Notes: generated by a model from the letters alone, not told the origin. 64,000 nt of DNA from Desmodesmus armatus (GCA_007449985.2 VIIQ02000709.1:1-64000), one strand, 5' to 3'; shown: positions 1-12,140, numbered from the stretch's first letter. Numbers and translations: made by a program.

Positions 1-2485
1 AAGGGGCATTGGAGCCAAAATGGGCCGTTGGTGCCTACGCGCACAGGCCACAAGTCAGCCTCATTGGGTTTGTGTCTTGCCCTAGTGAGTTGTGCATGGT
101 GCCAGGGTGGCACGTCCATTTGGCCGGCGGATGGCAACTGCGCCCGATCAGTGGGTTCGGAATTGTTTTCCCACCCCCGCACGTACACACAAACTAGAGA
201 CATTGGCTATCAGGAACTGTGCTTAAGTCGTGGCGAAAGTGTTTGTATGACGAGTTATAGCAATTTACGGATGGCCCTCCCCACGCTCTGCGTCCGAGAG
301 CCTTTTACAGCTTCTGGGGCTGGCAGGGCCAGCTGAGCCTCGGAAAATAATTTCTGTTGTTTTTTGGGCTTGCGGCGTGCCTGCTGAGGGTCTGATTGTC
401 TTTTTGATGCTGCTGTGCAGCTTTCTGCTGCTCTGCCTGACTTGCTTTGGCTTCTGTGTGCCACACGATTCCATAGTCTGTTTTCGACAGGGACTAAGTT
501 GAGGACATCGATGCATCTGTTTTTGTAAGGCAGCACCCCTCTGTGCTGCAGTAATTTTGTAAAAGTGTGTGTGTAGTGTGCGTGCTGCCCAGTTTCTCCT
601 GCTTAGAATGCCTGATCAGGCACCGGCACTGGTCAAAGTGTGACATTCAAACATCTGTTACTTCAACGGTTTCAACGGCCTGCTCTGTGCTCAGTGCCAG
701 CTGGCCTGCCAGGCACTACAGGGTGTAGGAGCAGTAGGAAGAAACAGCTTGCGAGCTTTGGTCAGCGCAGGACACGCACGGTGAAATAGCAGCCCCAGCT
801 GTCTGGAAAACATTTCCGAACCCACTGATGCGGGACCGGTGACAGCCGGTTTGTGAATTTGTCATGACGTCGTCCTGCACCTGTTTTGCCGGCTCTGCGG
901 TGCCTCCATCACATAGGAAAGATCAATCATCATCGTTTGAGTGCGATCTGAGGCCTGGGCAGTGCTTCGCGACTATACTGCTCTGCTGTTTGTGCCAAGA
1001 TCTGGGCTGCAGCAGAGGGCACTTCTGTATGTTGAACGCAAATGCAGTCTCGTTTGCACACATCTGATACTTATATCAAGGCAATGTTTTGCAAGCCCCA
1101 CAGCCCCAGCACAGCTGCATGCAGCAGGCGAGCATGACAGCTGGCAACAGTGCAAGCAAGATGGCAGCCAAGTGCTATTGCAGCACACACAGGAGTTGCT
1201 GGAGTCCGTCACCTGTCTGCAACGATATGGAGGAAGTACGGGGTCCCAGAAATGGGCTGATCAGGCGAAGCTGAGTTTCAGTGCAGTGCAGTATCAGCGA
1301 GGCCCTTCCAGGCTGTTGGCCAATTGTGTGCCAGCAGGTAAGCAATGGGCATTGAGGAAGCATGCAGGAACGGTATTCACATGCTAGAAGATACTTGCAA
1401 GTTGACTGGTTCGGGATTGCAGCCACACAGCAGCTGTCTTGAAGACTTGTGACTTGCAGCAGGTCCCTAGCCTCTACGTGCCGACACATGCAGCATGTGA
1501 CACCAGCAGCAGCAGCTGCATTGCAGACCCCAGCCCTAGCTAGCACACTATAGAGCCTTCTTGTCACAGAAGCAGCATGCACGGCACATTCAGCAGCAAC
1601 CAGTACCAATCAGGTGGCTGTGTTTTTCTGCCTGTCTGCAAGGTGGTTGATGCAAGCGCAGCAGCGCCTCACATTTGGGAGGTGTTGACAAGGCCATGTG
1701 CAGGCAACCAGTTGCAATATGGTGTTGCTTTGAACCACAAAGTAAGTCCAGCACAGCTGTCTCTAGCGCGCAGGACAGCATCAGTCGTTGGCCACATGCA
1801 TGTACAACCCCCCTTGCAAGTACAAGTGCTGTGCAACAGCAAGCATTGCACGAGCTGTGCGGGCCAGCTGCAGCATGGGGTGGTGGCAATGTGCAGTACT
1901 AGATGCCTGCCAGACGCAGCAGATCTCTGCACGCATGCCAAACTGGCAGAGTAAGTGCAGGTGCCACCTCCTCTATGTTGCAAGTCCGCATGGACTGAGT
2001 CCTCAACCATGCAGCAGCCGTCGATGGCGGCATGCCTCACTGTTTGTGTGGCCCTAAGGCTGTCTACACACCCAGTCTTGAGCAGCCGTTCTAGCCTCCC
2101 TTGCTGACTGAGGTCCCGTATGCGCTGCTACCTGCAGGTGACCTTCCCAAAGGGGGGTCAGAGGTCGCATTGACATCAAGCTGCGTGCAGCCTTCCCCGA
2201 ATCAGGCGCCACCCATTGCAGCTTGTTGGTGTTGTGTGGCTCAGCATCTGCAGCTGTCGGTTGTTCACGTGCATGCCCCTCCTTGTCGGAGGGGTGCAGT
2301 GCTGTACAAAATCTGTTGGTGGCTTGGGCAGTGGGCAAGCGGTGAAGCTTGCAGAACGACCCTGATTTTGTTGTTCTAGCAAAATGCATTGAAGGTTGTC
2401 ACTGTTGCATGTATACTGCCTTTGGGGCCAGCAAGCTTGCTGCTGTGTTGTACGCACATTGGTGTCACTGTACCCCATTCTGGGC
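1..2485 (+). repeat. 2.5-kb repeat, copy 1
   Basis: First copy in the window, apparently cut by the window edge or beginning exactly there. It contains all three exon-like blocks described for the family (about 1128-1337, 1643-1741, 2138-2379). The first block is one base shorter than in copy 3, which breaks its frame. In the third block, gains and losses near 2207, 2258 and 2290 cancel out. Confidence 0.85.
1643..1741 (+). CDS. Candidate 33-codon exon, copy 1
   Basis: Exactly 33 codons between TCTGCAAG and the donor AAA|GTAAGTCC, phase 0 at both ends. It reads VVDASAAAPHIWEVLTRP and onward to GVALNHK. All three copies keep the same 99-bp length, unlike the neighbouring blocks that carry indels. 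Function unknown. Confidence 0.35.
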
Positions 2486-4138
2486 AAGGGCCATTGGAGC
2501 CAAAATGGGGCCGTTGGTGCCTACGCGCACAGGCCACAAGCTCAGCCTCAATTGTGGTGTGTGGTCTTGCCCTAGTGAGTTGTGCATGGTGCCAGGGTGG
2601 CACGTCCATTTGGCCGCGGATGGCAACTGCGCCCAGATCAGTGGTTCGGAATGTTTTCCCACCCCCGCACGTACACACAAACTAGAGACATATGGCTATC
2701 AGGAACTGTGCTTAAGTCGTGGCGAAAGTGTTTGTATGACGAGTTATAGCAATTTACGGATGGCCCTCCCCACGCTCTGCGTCCGAGAGCCTTTTACAGC
2801 TTCTGGGGCTCTGGCAGGGCCAGCTGAGCCTCGGAAAATAATTTCTGTTGTTTTTTGGGCTTGCGGCCGTGCCTGCTGAGGGTCTGATTGTCTTTTTGAT
2901 GCTGCTGTGCAGCTTTCTGCTGCTCTGCCTGACTTGCTTTGGCTTCTGTGTGCCACACGATTCCATAGTCTGTTTTCGACAGGGACTAAAGTTGAGGACA
3001 TCGATGCATCTGTTTTGTAAGGCAGCACCCCTCTGTGCTGCAGTAATTTTGTAAAAGTGTGTGTGTAGTGTGCAGTGCTGCCCAGTTTCTCCTGCTTAGA
3101 ATGCCTGATCAGGCACCGGCACTGGTCAAAGTGTGACATTCAAACATCTGTTACTTCAACGGTTTCAACGGCCTGCTCTGTGCTCAGTGCCAGCTGGCCT
3201 GCCAGGCACTACAGGGTGTAGGAGCAGTAGGAAAGAAACAGCTTGCGAGGCTTTGGTCAGCGCAGGACACGCACGGTGAAAATAGCAGCCCCAGCTGTCT
3301 GGAAAAACATTCCGAACCCACTGATGCGGGACCGGTGACAGCCGGTTTGTGAATTTGTCATGACGTCGTCCTGCACCTGTTTTGCCGGCTCTGCGGTGCC
3401 TCCATCACATAGGAAAGATCAATCATCATCGTTTGAGTGTGATCTGAGGCCTGGGCAGTGCTTCGCGACTATACTGCTCTGCTGTTTGTGCCAAGATCTG
3501 GGCTGCAGCAGAGGCACTTCTGTATGTTGAACGCAAATGCAGTCTCGTTTGCACACATCTGATACTTATATCAAAGGCAATGTTTTGCAAGCCCCACAGC
3601 CCCAGCACAGCTGCATGCAGCAGGCGAGCATGACAGCTGGCAACAGTGCAAGCAAGATGGCAGCCAAGTGCTATTGCAGCACACACAGAGTTGCTGGAGT
3701 CCGTCACCTGTCTGCAACGATATGGAGAAGTACGGGGTCCCAGAAATGGGCTGATCAGGCGAAGCTGAGTTTCAGTGCAAGTGCAGTATCAGCGAGGCCC
3801 TTCCAGGCTGTTGGCCAATTGTGTGCCAGCAGGTAAGCAATGGGCATTGAGGAAGCATGCAGGAACGGTATTCACATGCTAGAAGATACTTGCAAGTTGA
3901 CTGGTTCGGGATTGCAGCCACACAGCAGCTGTCTTGAAGACTTGTGACTTGCAGCAGGTCCCTAGCCTCTACGTGCCGACACATGCAGCATGTGACACCA
4001 GCAGCAGCAGCTGCATTGCAGACCCCAGCCCTAGCTAGCACACTATAGAGCCTTCTTGTCACAGAAGCAGCATGCACGGCACATTTCAGCAGCAACCAGT
4101 ACCAATCAGGTGGCTGTGTTTTTCTGCCTGTCTGCAAG

Positions 4139-4237
4139 GTGGTTGATGCAAGCGCAGCAGCGCCTCACATTTGGGAGGTGTTGACAAGGCCATGTGCAGG
4201 CAACCAGTTGCAATATGGTGTTGCTTTGAACCACAAA
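4139..4237 (+). CDS. Candidate 33-codon exon, copy 2
   Basis: Same 99-bp, phase 0/0 block as at 1643, with the same flanking acceptor and GTAAGTCC donor. Function unknown. Confidence 0.35.
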
Positions 4238-4637
4238 GTAAGTCCAGCACAGCTGTCTCTAGCGCGCAGGACAGCATCAGTCGTTGGGCCACATGCATGT
4301 ACAACCTCCCTTGCAAGTACAAGTGCTGTGCAACAGCAGAGCATTGCACGAGCTGTGCGGGCCAGCTGCAGCATGGGGTGGTGGCAATGTGCAGTACTAG
4401 ATGCCTGCCAGACGCAGCAGATCTCTGCACGCATGCCAAACTGGCAGAGTAAGTGCAGGTGCCACCTCCTCTATGTTGCAAGTCCGCATGGACTGAGTCC
4501 TCAACCATGCAGCAGCCGTCGATGGCGGCATGCCTCACTGTTTGTGTGGCCCTAAGGCTGTCTACACACCCAGTCTTTGAGCAGCCGTTCTAGCCTCCCT
4601 TGCTGACTGAGGTCCCGTATGCTGCTGCTACCTGCAG

Positions 4638-4879
4638 GTGACCTTCCCAAAGGGGGGTCAGAGGTCGCATTGACATCAAGCTGCGTGCAGCCTTCCGAAT
4701 CAGGCGCCACCCATTGCAGCTTGTTGGTGTTGTGTGGCTCAGCATCTGCAGCTGTCGGGTTGTTCACGTGCATGCCCCTCCTTGTCGGAGGGGGTGCAGT
4801 GCTGTACAAAATCTGTTGGTGGCTTGGGCAGTGGGCAAGCGGTGAAGCTTGCAGAACGACCCTGATTTTGTTGTTCTAG
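4638..4879 (+). CDS. Candidate terminal exon with a hydrophobic segment
   Basis: Follows the acceptor CTACCTGCAG and reads about 80 codons to TAG. It contains DLPKGGSEVALTSSC, then a hydrophobic run (CMPLLVGGGAVLYKICWWLG) that could span a membrane. The equivalent blocks at 2138-2379 and about 6459-6683 are open but carry compensating or uncompensated one-base indels. Family not recognised. Confidence 0.3.
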
Positions 4880-5442
4880 CAAAATGCATTGAAGGTTGTC
4901 ACTGTTGCATGTATACTGCCTTTGGGGCCAGCAAAGCTGCTGCTGTGTTGTACGCACATTGGTGTCACTGTACCCCATTCTGGGCAAGGGGCCATTGGAG
5001 CCAAAATGGGGCCGTTGGTGCCTACGCGCACAGGCCACAAGTCAGCCTCAATTGTGGTGTGTGGTCTTGCCCTAGTGAGTTGTGCATGGTGCCAGGGTGG
5101 CACGTCCATTTGGCCGGCGGATGCAACTGCGCCCAGATCAGATGCGGTGACCGTGACAGCCGGTTTGTGAATTTGTCATGACGTCGTCCTGCACCTGTTT
5201 TGCCGGCTCTGCGGTGCCTCCATCACATAGGAAAGATCAATCATCATCGTTTGAGTGTGATCTGAGGCCTGGGCAGTGCTTCGCGACTATACTGCTCTGC
5301 TGTTTGTGCCAAGATCTGGGCTGCAGCAGAGGGCACTTCTGTATGTTGAACGCAAATGCAGTCTCGTTTGCACACATCTGATACTTATATCAAAGGCAAT
5401 GTTTTGCAAGCCCCACAGCCCCAGCACAGCTGCATGCAGCAG

Positions 5443-5653
5443 GCGAGCATGACAGCTGGCAACAGTGCAAGCAAGATGGCAGCCAAGTGCTATTGCAGCA
5501 CACACAGGAGTTGCTGGAGTCCGTCACCTGTCTGCAACGATATGGAGGAAGTACGGGGTCCCAGAAATGGGCTGATCAGGCGAAGCTGAGTTTCAGTGCA
5601 AGTGCAGTATCAGCGAGGCCCTTCCAGGCTGTTGGCCAATTGTGTGCCAGCAG
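5443..5653 (+). CDS. Candidate internal exon of the 2.5-kb repeat gene (intact copy)
   Basis: Preceded by CAG and followed by the strong donor CAG|GTAAGC. The 211 bp read as 69 codons, opening with EHDSWQQCKQDGSQ and ending near FQAVGQLCAS, a hydrophilic glutamine-rich stretch with no stop. The same block is 210 bp at 1128-1337 and 209 bp at 3624-3832, where single-base losses shift the frame. If the exon ends at the donor, the next acceptor (GACTTGCAG near 5776) gives a phase-compatible extension of about 26 residues to a TAG. I do not recognise the family. The call rests on open frame plus splice signals only. Confidence 0.35.
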
Positions 5654-5960
5654 GTAAGCAATGGGCATTGAGGAAGCATGCAGGAACGGTATTTCACATG
5701 CTAGAAGATACTTGCAAGTTGACTGGTTCGGGATTGCAGCCACACAGCAGCTGTCTTGAAGACTTGTGACTTGCAGCAGGTCCCTAGCCTCTACGTGCCG
5801 ACACATGCAGCATGTGACACCAGCAGCAGCAGCTGCATTGCAGACCCCAGCCCTAGCTAGCACACTATAGAGCCTTCTTGTCACAGAAGCAGCATGCACG
5901 GCACATTTCAGCAGCAACCAGTACCAATCAGGTGGCTGTGTTTTTCTGCCTGTCTGCAAG

Positions 5961-6059
5961 GTGGTTGATGCAAGCGCAGCAGCGCCTCACATTTGGGAGG
6001 TGTTGACAAGGCCATGTGCAGGCAACCAGTTGCAATATGGTGTTGCTTTGAACCACAAA
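5961..6059 (+). CDS. Candidate 33-codon exon, copy 3
   Basis: Third copy of the 99-bp block, same length, phase and splice signals as the other two. Confidence 0.35.
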
Positions 6060-6805
6060 GTAAGTCCAGCACAGCTGTCTCTAGCGCGCAGGACAGCATC
6101 AGTCGTTGGGCCACATGCATGTACAACCTCCCTTGCAAGTACAAGTGCTGTGCAACAGCAGAGCATTGCACGAGCTGTGCGGGCCAGCTGCAGCATGGGG
6201 TGGTGGCAATGTGCAGTACTAGATGCCTGCCAGACGCAGCAGATCTCTGCACGCATGCCAAACTGGCAGAGTAAGTGCAGGTGCCACCTCCTCTATGTTG
6301 CAAGTCCGCATGGACTGAGTCCTCAACCATGCAGCAGCCGTCGATGGCGGCATGCCTCACTGTTTGTGTGGCCCTAAGGCTGTCTACACACCCAGTCTTG
6401 AGCAGCCGTTCTAGCCTCCCTTGCTGACTGAGGTCCCGTATGCTGCTGCTACCTGCAGGTGACCTTCCCAAAGGGGGTCAGAGGTCGCATTGACATCAGC
6501 TGCGTGCAGCCTTCCGAATCAGGCGCCACCCATTGCAGCTTGTTGGTGTTGTGTGGCTCAGCATCTGCAGCTGTCGGGTTGTTCACGTGCATGCCCCTCC
6601 TTGTCGGAGGGGGTGCAGTGCTGTACAAAATCTGTTGGTGGCTTGGGCAGTGGGAAGCGGTGAAGCTTGCAGAACGACCCTGATTTTGTTGTTCTAGCAA
6701 CAATGCATTGAAGGTTGTCACTGTTGCATGTATACTGCCTTTGGGGCCAGCAAAGCTTGCTGCTGTGTTGTACGCACATTGGTGTCACTGTACCCCATTC
6801 TGGGC

Positions 6806-7647
6806 AAGGGGCCATTGGAGCCAAAATGGGGCCGTTGGTGCCTACGCGCACAGGCCACAAGTCAGCCTCAATTGTGGTGTGTGGTCTTGCCCTAGTGAGT
6901 TTGCATGGTGCCAGGGTGGCACGTCCATTTGGCCGGCGGATGGCAACTGCGCCCAGATCAGTGGGTTCGGAAATGTTTTCCCACCCCCGCACGTACACAC
7001 AAACTAGAGACATATGGCTATCAGGAACTGTGCTTAAGTCGTGGCGAAAGTGTTTGTATGACGAGTTATAGCAATTTACGGATGGCCCTCCCCACGCTCT
7101 GCGTCCGAGAGCCTTTTACAGCTTCTGGGGCTCTGGCAGGGCCAGCTGAGCCTCGGAAAATAATTTCTGTTGTTTTTTGGGCTTGCGGCCGTGCCTGCTG
7201 AGGGTCTGATTGTCTTTTGATGCTGCTGTGCAGCTTTCTGCTGCTCTGCCTGACTTGCTTTGGCTTCTGTGTGCCACACGATTCCATAGTCTGTTTTCGA
7301 CAGGGACTAAAGTTGAGGACATCGATGCATCTGTTTTTGTAAGGCAGCACCCCTCTGTGCTGCAGTAATTTTGTAAAAGTGTGTGTGTAGTGTGCAGTGC
7401 TGCCCAGTTTTCTCCTGCTTAGAATGCCTGATCAGGCACCGGCACTGGTCAAGTGTGACATTCAAACATCTGTTACTTCAACGGTTTCAACGGCCTGCTC
7501 TGTGCTCAGTGCCAGCTGGCCTGCCAGGCACTACAGGGTGTAGGAGCAGTAGGAAAGAAACAGCTTGCGAGGCTTTGGTCAGCGCAGGACACGCACGGTG
7601 AAAATAGCAGCCCCAGCTGTCTGGAAAAACATTTCCGAACCCACTGA
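6806..7647 (+). repeat. 2.5-kb repeat, truncated copy 4
   Basis: Matches the first 840 bp of the unit and then changes at 7647 within CCACTGA to unrelated sequence. This is the right-hand boundary of the array. Confidence 0.88.
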
Positions 7648-8841
7648 AAGCCTTCTCAAGAGTATTGTATGGAACTCAACCTCAGAAGCTCAGAACGCTC
7701 CCCCAAAAGAACACTGTGCCAGAAAGCTGCTGCCTTTGCCAACACTGTTACAGCACCAACGCAACTCTGCTGCAGTGGCCATGCAAACACCTACTTTGCC
7801 ATGCACACAATTCCAGGGCTGCTATCTAAACACAGCACTGCTGCTGACCTCACCCAAACAAAGTACTACCAACAGTGACAGAATTTTCCCTGGTCACTGC
7901 TGCAAATGCCGCCCCACATCAGCTGCTGCCAGAGAATAAACTCATGCCGCACAAATCACCATGAGCAACGGCTGCAGCACCAGCAGCAGTCTCAGCAGCT
8001 GCCCTTGATCCGAGTGCCACTGTCGCGGCCCTCCCACTTATAATTTGCTGGTATGGGTGCGCGGCAAGTGGCCATCACAACTCCTACTACTGACCAAAGC
8101 GCCTGATGACACTGCCTAGCTGCAGCACCACCATGGGCTGCCACTGCTGCTGTTAGGCCCGTCTGCATGACCTTGGGCGTGCAGGGTGCCCTAACTAGTT
8201 AGGGTACTGTGCATCTGCTGCTGTGATGCTCGTGCTTCCTCACGATATGAGCACTGGCCCTAGCAAACATACGCTTGGAAGGGCCTGCGAAACGGCACAA
8301 AAACAAGCACAGCAGAGCGCAAGTCGACCCAGCCGTCTGCCTGCTGATCAGCCATAGCTGTGAGCAACACCAGCAAACCCGATGCGTGATTTAGTGAACT
8401 CGCCAGTGGTGCCAATCGCTTGCAGCAGCACCCATCGTAGCTTCTTATCATCACCAAGCGCTATGAAATTGTCCCAGGTAACATCATATCAGCTGCTGCT
8501 GCTGCTGCTGTCTGACTGAGCGTTGTAGCAGCCTAGGATCAGAATGTGCTACAACACAAGCCAGCTGCAGCAGCCGATGTTGCGCAACACTCACCGGCAC
8601 CCTGCCATAGCTGCAGCCGCCTGCTGCTGCTGCGCCAGTGTAGAGTTGCAGTGGCTGAGCCAGGGTGTGGCAATTCAGCCCCATGTATGTTCCTTACCAA
8701 GGGTCTGCATGTCAACAGCAGCAGCAAACAGGGCATGCCCTGAAGCATGGAGTTACAGCAAATCAGCAGCATGCGATGCAGCCGCACCAGCGTCTGCACA
8801 TGCGCTGTGCAGCCAGGCTGGGCAGGAGGGACTCAATGCAT
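7648..8841. other. No recognised gene
   Basis: About 1.2 kb right of the 2.5-kb array with only short open frames. The one distinct element is a perfect 16-bp palindrome, CCCTAACTAGTTAGGG, at 8189-8204. A short CTG run lies near 8490-8510. Confidence 0.5.
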
Positions 8842-8977
8842 ATGGCGCAGACATGGTCACACAAGCACTGCCGTGACTGCAGGGTGCTACTGACAGATGC
8901 GCGCTGGTGCAGCAAGCATGCATCCGTCAGGAGCTCCCTACAGTCACGACAGTGCTTGTGCCATGTCTGAGCCATGC
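8842..8977. repeat. Long imperfect inverted repeat (hairpin)
   Basis: Arms 8842-8900 and 8920-8977 are inverted copies separated by 19 bp, with a few mismatches and small gaps. The shared core is CAGACATGG..CACAAGCACTG, then CGTGACTG and AGGG. Because the arms are inverted copies, both strands can encode nearly the same peptide (AQTW..HKHCRDCR.LLTDA). Transcription of either strand would give a hairpin of about 55 bp. It could be a small-RNA precursor, a foldback element or a simple inverted duplication. Confidence 0.75.
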
Positions 8978-9459
8978 ACACTCCCGAGGCACCAGCTAAA
9001 CAAAGCTGGCTGTTGTGAAACATTGGCACAACAGCACCTAGACATGTGCAGCTAAGGACTGCGCTGGATTGGCGCTGCCAGGAGGCCACACAAAAGCTGT
9101 GCAAAGGCAGGCCAAAACCATCATGTAGTATCAATCACTCACCCGGTTGCACAGATTAGTGCAATATTGGAGACCATGACTGGCAGCAAGTCTCTCTGCT
9201 GCAGTGCCAGACCGCGGCCAACTGCTCCCTGGCCGGCAGTCACCTGACACTTCCAGGCAGCAGAGGGTGTGGCAGGCAGCTGCCATTGCCGACCCTGCCA
9301 TACACTAGGGTGTGCATACACATCACTCGCAGCATGGATGACACCTGAGCTGACTGCTTGGATGGTTTGTTCGAGTCAGCAGGCTGGGTCAAGGGGTGGA
9401 GGACTGCAGGGCTGCAGGGAGAGGACAAGGGGGCAAGGCATAAGACAGGGAGGGGGATG

Positions 9460-9945
9460 GTGGTGGTGGTGGTGGTGGTGGTGGGGGGGGATTGCAGTAA
9501 CGACCTGAACGAGCACGAGGGCACGCTCAGGGGGGGGGGGGGGGGTGCAATCAGACAGGGAGGGAAGAGCGGCAGTGACTGACTGATCCAGTGAGCTGTG
9601 CGCTTGACTTGGGTATCCTCCATGAAGCAGATACCAGGCAGGTGGGGGGGGGGGCAGTCAGGCGCGTGCGTGTGTGGGGGCGGGTGGGTGTTGGGTGGGT
9701 GGGTGGTGGGTGTGTGGTGGGTGGGTGGGTGGGTGGTGGGGGGGGGGGGTGCAATTGCGCTAACAACCTCAAAGAGCAAAGCCGCGGCGGGGGGGGGGGG
9801 GGGGGGCAACTGCAATAGCACCTCCAAAACGAAAGCGGGGGGGGGGGGGGGGGCAGCTCGTCCCGAAGGAGATCAGCAGCAAGGACTGGTGAAACCAGCT
9901 TGCAGCTGCTAGTGGGGGCGCTCCCTCCCCCCCCCCCCCCCCCAA
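9460..9945. repeat. Poly-G / GGT simple-sequence cluster ending in poly-C
   Basis: Several uninterrupted G runs (near 9530, 9645, 9750, 9790, 9838) are mixed with GGT and GGGT microsatellites, and a C run follows near 9928. Apparent glycine-rich or proline-rich frames here are products of the homopolymers. The G runs could form quadruplexes on the plus strand. Confidence 0.85.
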
Positions 9946-9979
9946 TCCCTCCGCCCCTGGTGTCAGTCTGTGGCGGACC

Positions 9980-11280
9980 CTAGCTGTTGAGCCTCACGGT
10001 TACGGTATCCTTTCTGTACACACTAATACAGAAGACGGTTGTTTCTAGAGGATGCATTCCACAGGGCTTCCAGAAGCGCCCCCTTTCCAGAACGCCACTG
10101 CTGGAAGGGGGGGGGTGTTTCCCACTGAGCTTCTGAAACCCACGGTTGCAGAACCCCGGAAGCCTACTTCTGGAAGGACTTTCCAATATCTGACGAGTGT
10201 TTATGTAAGCAACCTGCCATTGTGATGACACGCTGCAAGCAGCAGGAACACTACCCCTGCATGCCTCCTGTTCAACTGCTAGGCAAAAAGGCGCATCCAC
10301 ACACACCAGCAACCCGCATGAACCACACCCTTGTTACGGATCCCAGTAAAAGGTCATCTGTCAGTTTTGGGGGGTTACCGGATCTCAGCAACCAGGGCGC
10401 GCGAGCCCTGTAACTCCGTGTGTGCTTTCACACAAAAAAAAAAGTACATTTTGCGTTTAGCCCATATGCAAGCCTGACCTGAAAATGCGTTTTTACATGC
10501 ACGCATGTGCATGCTCTGCCATGGAGAAACATCATCGAAAACTCTAATATGTATCATGCATATCACTTCAATGACCGGAGGGCCTCCCAGCACAAGATGC
10601 AGTGCGTCCAGGAGGTCAAAAAACGAAATAAACTATGCTAAATTCACACCATGCCGTGATCGGCTAATGTCACCGTAGCACGTTTCTGTACTATGTTTGC
10701 ATATTTTAGCGCGTGCTCAAGTGGTGCAGGCGAGCAGATGATGCTCTTGTCCTGCCCAATAACAATGACCATTCCAAGCTCGAAACACAGTCACATGCAA
10801 GGAACAAGTCATAAAAAGTACGTTTGAATCACAAAGCGACCAGATCGTGTCTCAAAACGGCCCTTACATCAAGCTGCGCGCCATCGGACAGGCAACATGC
10901 AAAGTACATCGCTAGGGACAGTCACTTAGCCCTGATTTTCTTAGCTTTGGTGTCTGTCTAAATCGGGAGTGGTCACGAGGAGCAGGCGTGCTGCTGATGT
11001 TGAGGCACCAGCTGACAGCCCAACAAGATGCAGCACCTGCTGCACCTCAATCGGCTCCTCCGGGGCAGCTTAACGTCATCACCAATCACATCACACTCAA
11101 ACTACAGCGTCCAGTGCTGTCCTGCAAAATCACTAGACAGCAAGGCAGGCTTGCCGGGGTGGGGGGGACTACACTCTTCTTCCCAGCACTTGGTGGGAGG
11201 GTGCGGAAGCACAAAAGCTTTCAAGTGCAGCAACTGCACACACTAACACAATTCTACAGCAGGATGCGAAACAACCACTG
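9980..11280. other. A/T-richer stretch without recognised gene
   Basis: Base composition changes here: CAG runs are scarce and A/T content is higher than in the flanks. Short self-complementary pieces based on CTTCCAGAAG / CTTCTGGAAG occur between 10,060 and 10,180. No convincing exon was seen. Confidence 0.4.
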
Positions 11281-11529
11281 AGTGAATTAAAAGAACAGGA
11301 GGGGACCACTGGGATCCGTTGCCGTCCCTGGTTAACGATCAAAACACGATGTTTGGTTGAAATCATACTGTCGGACACAGCAGGCAGTAACCCAGGGTAT
11401 GTGCGCTGGAATGTGCGATGTCATAAAGGCTCTGCGGCCATCGCCAATCCTGCAGCTGCTCTGTCTGAGCCTTCTCTGCTGTAGTGTGCCTGCCCTCCAG
11501 GCGCACCACAAGCCTCCAACAACACAAGC

Positions 11530-11530
11530 G

Positions 11531-11564
<34 letters not shown>

Positions 11565-11800
11565 AGCGCCCCCCTGCCCCAACCACCCCTCACAGCTCCC
11601 TCCTCTGTGACCTTCCAGCTGCCTTCCCCTGTGACAGCCCCCCCCCCCTCTCACAACTCAGTCCCCTTCAACAGCGCCAACCCCCTCTCACAGCCCTCCT
11701 ACCCCTCCTTTCGCTTGTCCCCCTCCGCCCACAGCTGCCCTGCCCTCACAGCCCTCCCCCCCCCCCCCCCCCCTTCCTCCCCTCTTCCCCCCTCCCCTCC
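11530..11800. repeat. Poly-C and CT-rich tract
   Basis: Long C runs near 11,531-11,562, 11,640 and 11,757-11,772 sit in a pyrimidine-rich stretch. Proline-rich frames seen here are low-complexity artefacts. If the gene downstream is on the plus strand, this tract could lie just before an exon. Confidence 0.8.
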
Positions 11801-11925
11801 AGCTGACTCCAGCAGCCTCACCTGCGTGTGTTGCTTTTGTGCGGATGCTGCTGCTCATGGCTGAGGGCAGCCTGATCAACACAAACTGACACATGTGCTG
11901 TGAGCGCTGCTGCGCTGCGTTGCAG

Positions 11926-12140
11926 GAATGGGCTTCCTAATCCAAGGGCGGTCTTTGCCACATCTGCTGCAGGGCTTCACTCACACAGAGGACAGCTGGG
12001 TTATAGAGACCGGGATCCATATCACATTACGACCTTCAACTGCAGTGTCGATTGAAGGTTGGCTGCCAGGGTCACAGGCCCAGCTGCTGCATGATCTGCT
12101 GCAGTGCTGCCACTGCTGTCTCGGAGAACTAGGACGATGA
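11926..12140 (+). CDS. Candidate exon, function unknown
   Basis: Starts after the acceptor TGCGTTGCAG and stays open for 71 codons to TGA. It contains GFLIQGRSLPHLLQGFTHTE and later SIEGWLPGSQAQLLHDLLQ. Amphipathic, not low-complexity. No family recognised. An internal methionine at 11,928 could also be a start. Confidence 0.3.

Larger units (their letters stand above)
2486..4985 (+). repeat. 2.5-kb repeat, copy 2
   Basis: The only complete internal copy, about 2,500 bp, and therefore the best measure of the period. Exon-like blocks lie at 3624-3832 (two bases shorter than in copy 3), 4139-4237 and 4638-4879. Confidence 0.88.
4986..6805 (+). repeat. 2.5-kb repeat, copy 3 with a 680-bp internal deletion
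   Basis: This copy lacks about 680 bp found in copies 1 and 2. The join is near 5142, where sequence equivalent to 2640 runs straight into sequence equivalent to 3323. Its first exon-like block (5443-5653) is the only one with an undamaged frame. Confidence 0.88.
1..7647. repeat. Tandem array of a 2.5-kb unit, left edge of window
   Basis: Successive copies start at 1, 2486, 4986 and 6806, each marked by the shared string CATTGGAGCCAAAATGGG. Copies 1 and 2 are about 2,485 and 2,500 bp; copy 3 is 1,820 bp because of one internal deletion; copy 4 stops matching at 7647. The array enters from outside the window, so the true copy number is unknown. Copies are nearly identical except for many single-base gains or losses in runs of two to four identical bases. 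All copies point the same way. Conserved exon-like blocks on the plus strand are listed separately. Confidence 0.93.

Noticed and set aside
9240..9912. Glycine- or proline-rich proteins in the poly-G tracts
   Set aside because: These are translations of homopolymers and GGT repeats, with frames that depend on uncertain run lengths.
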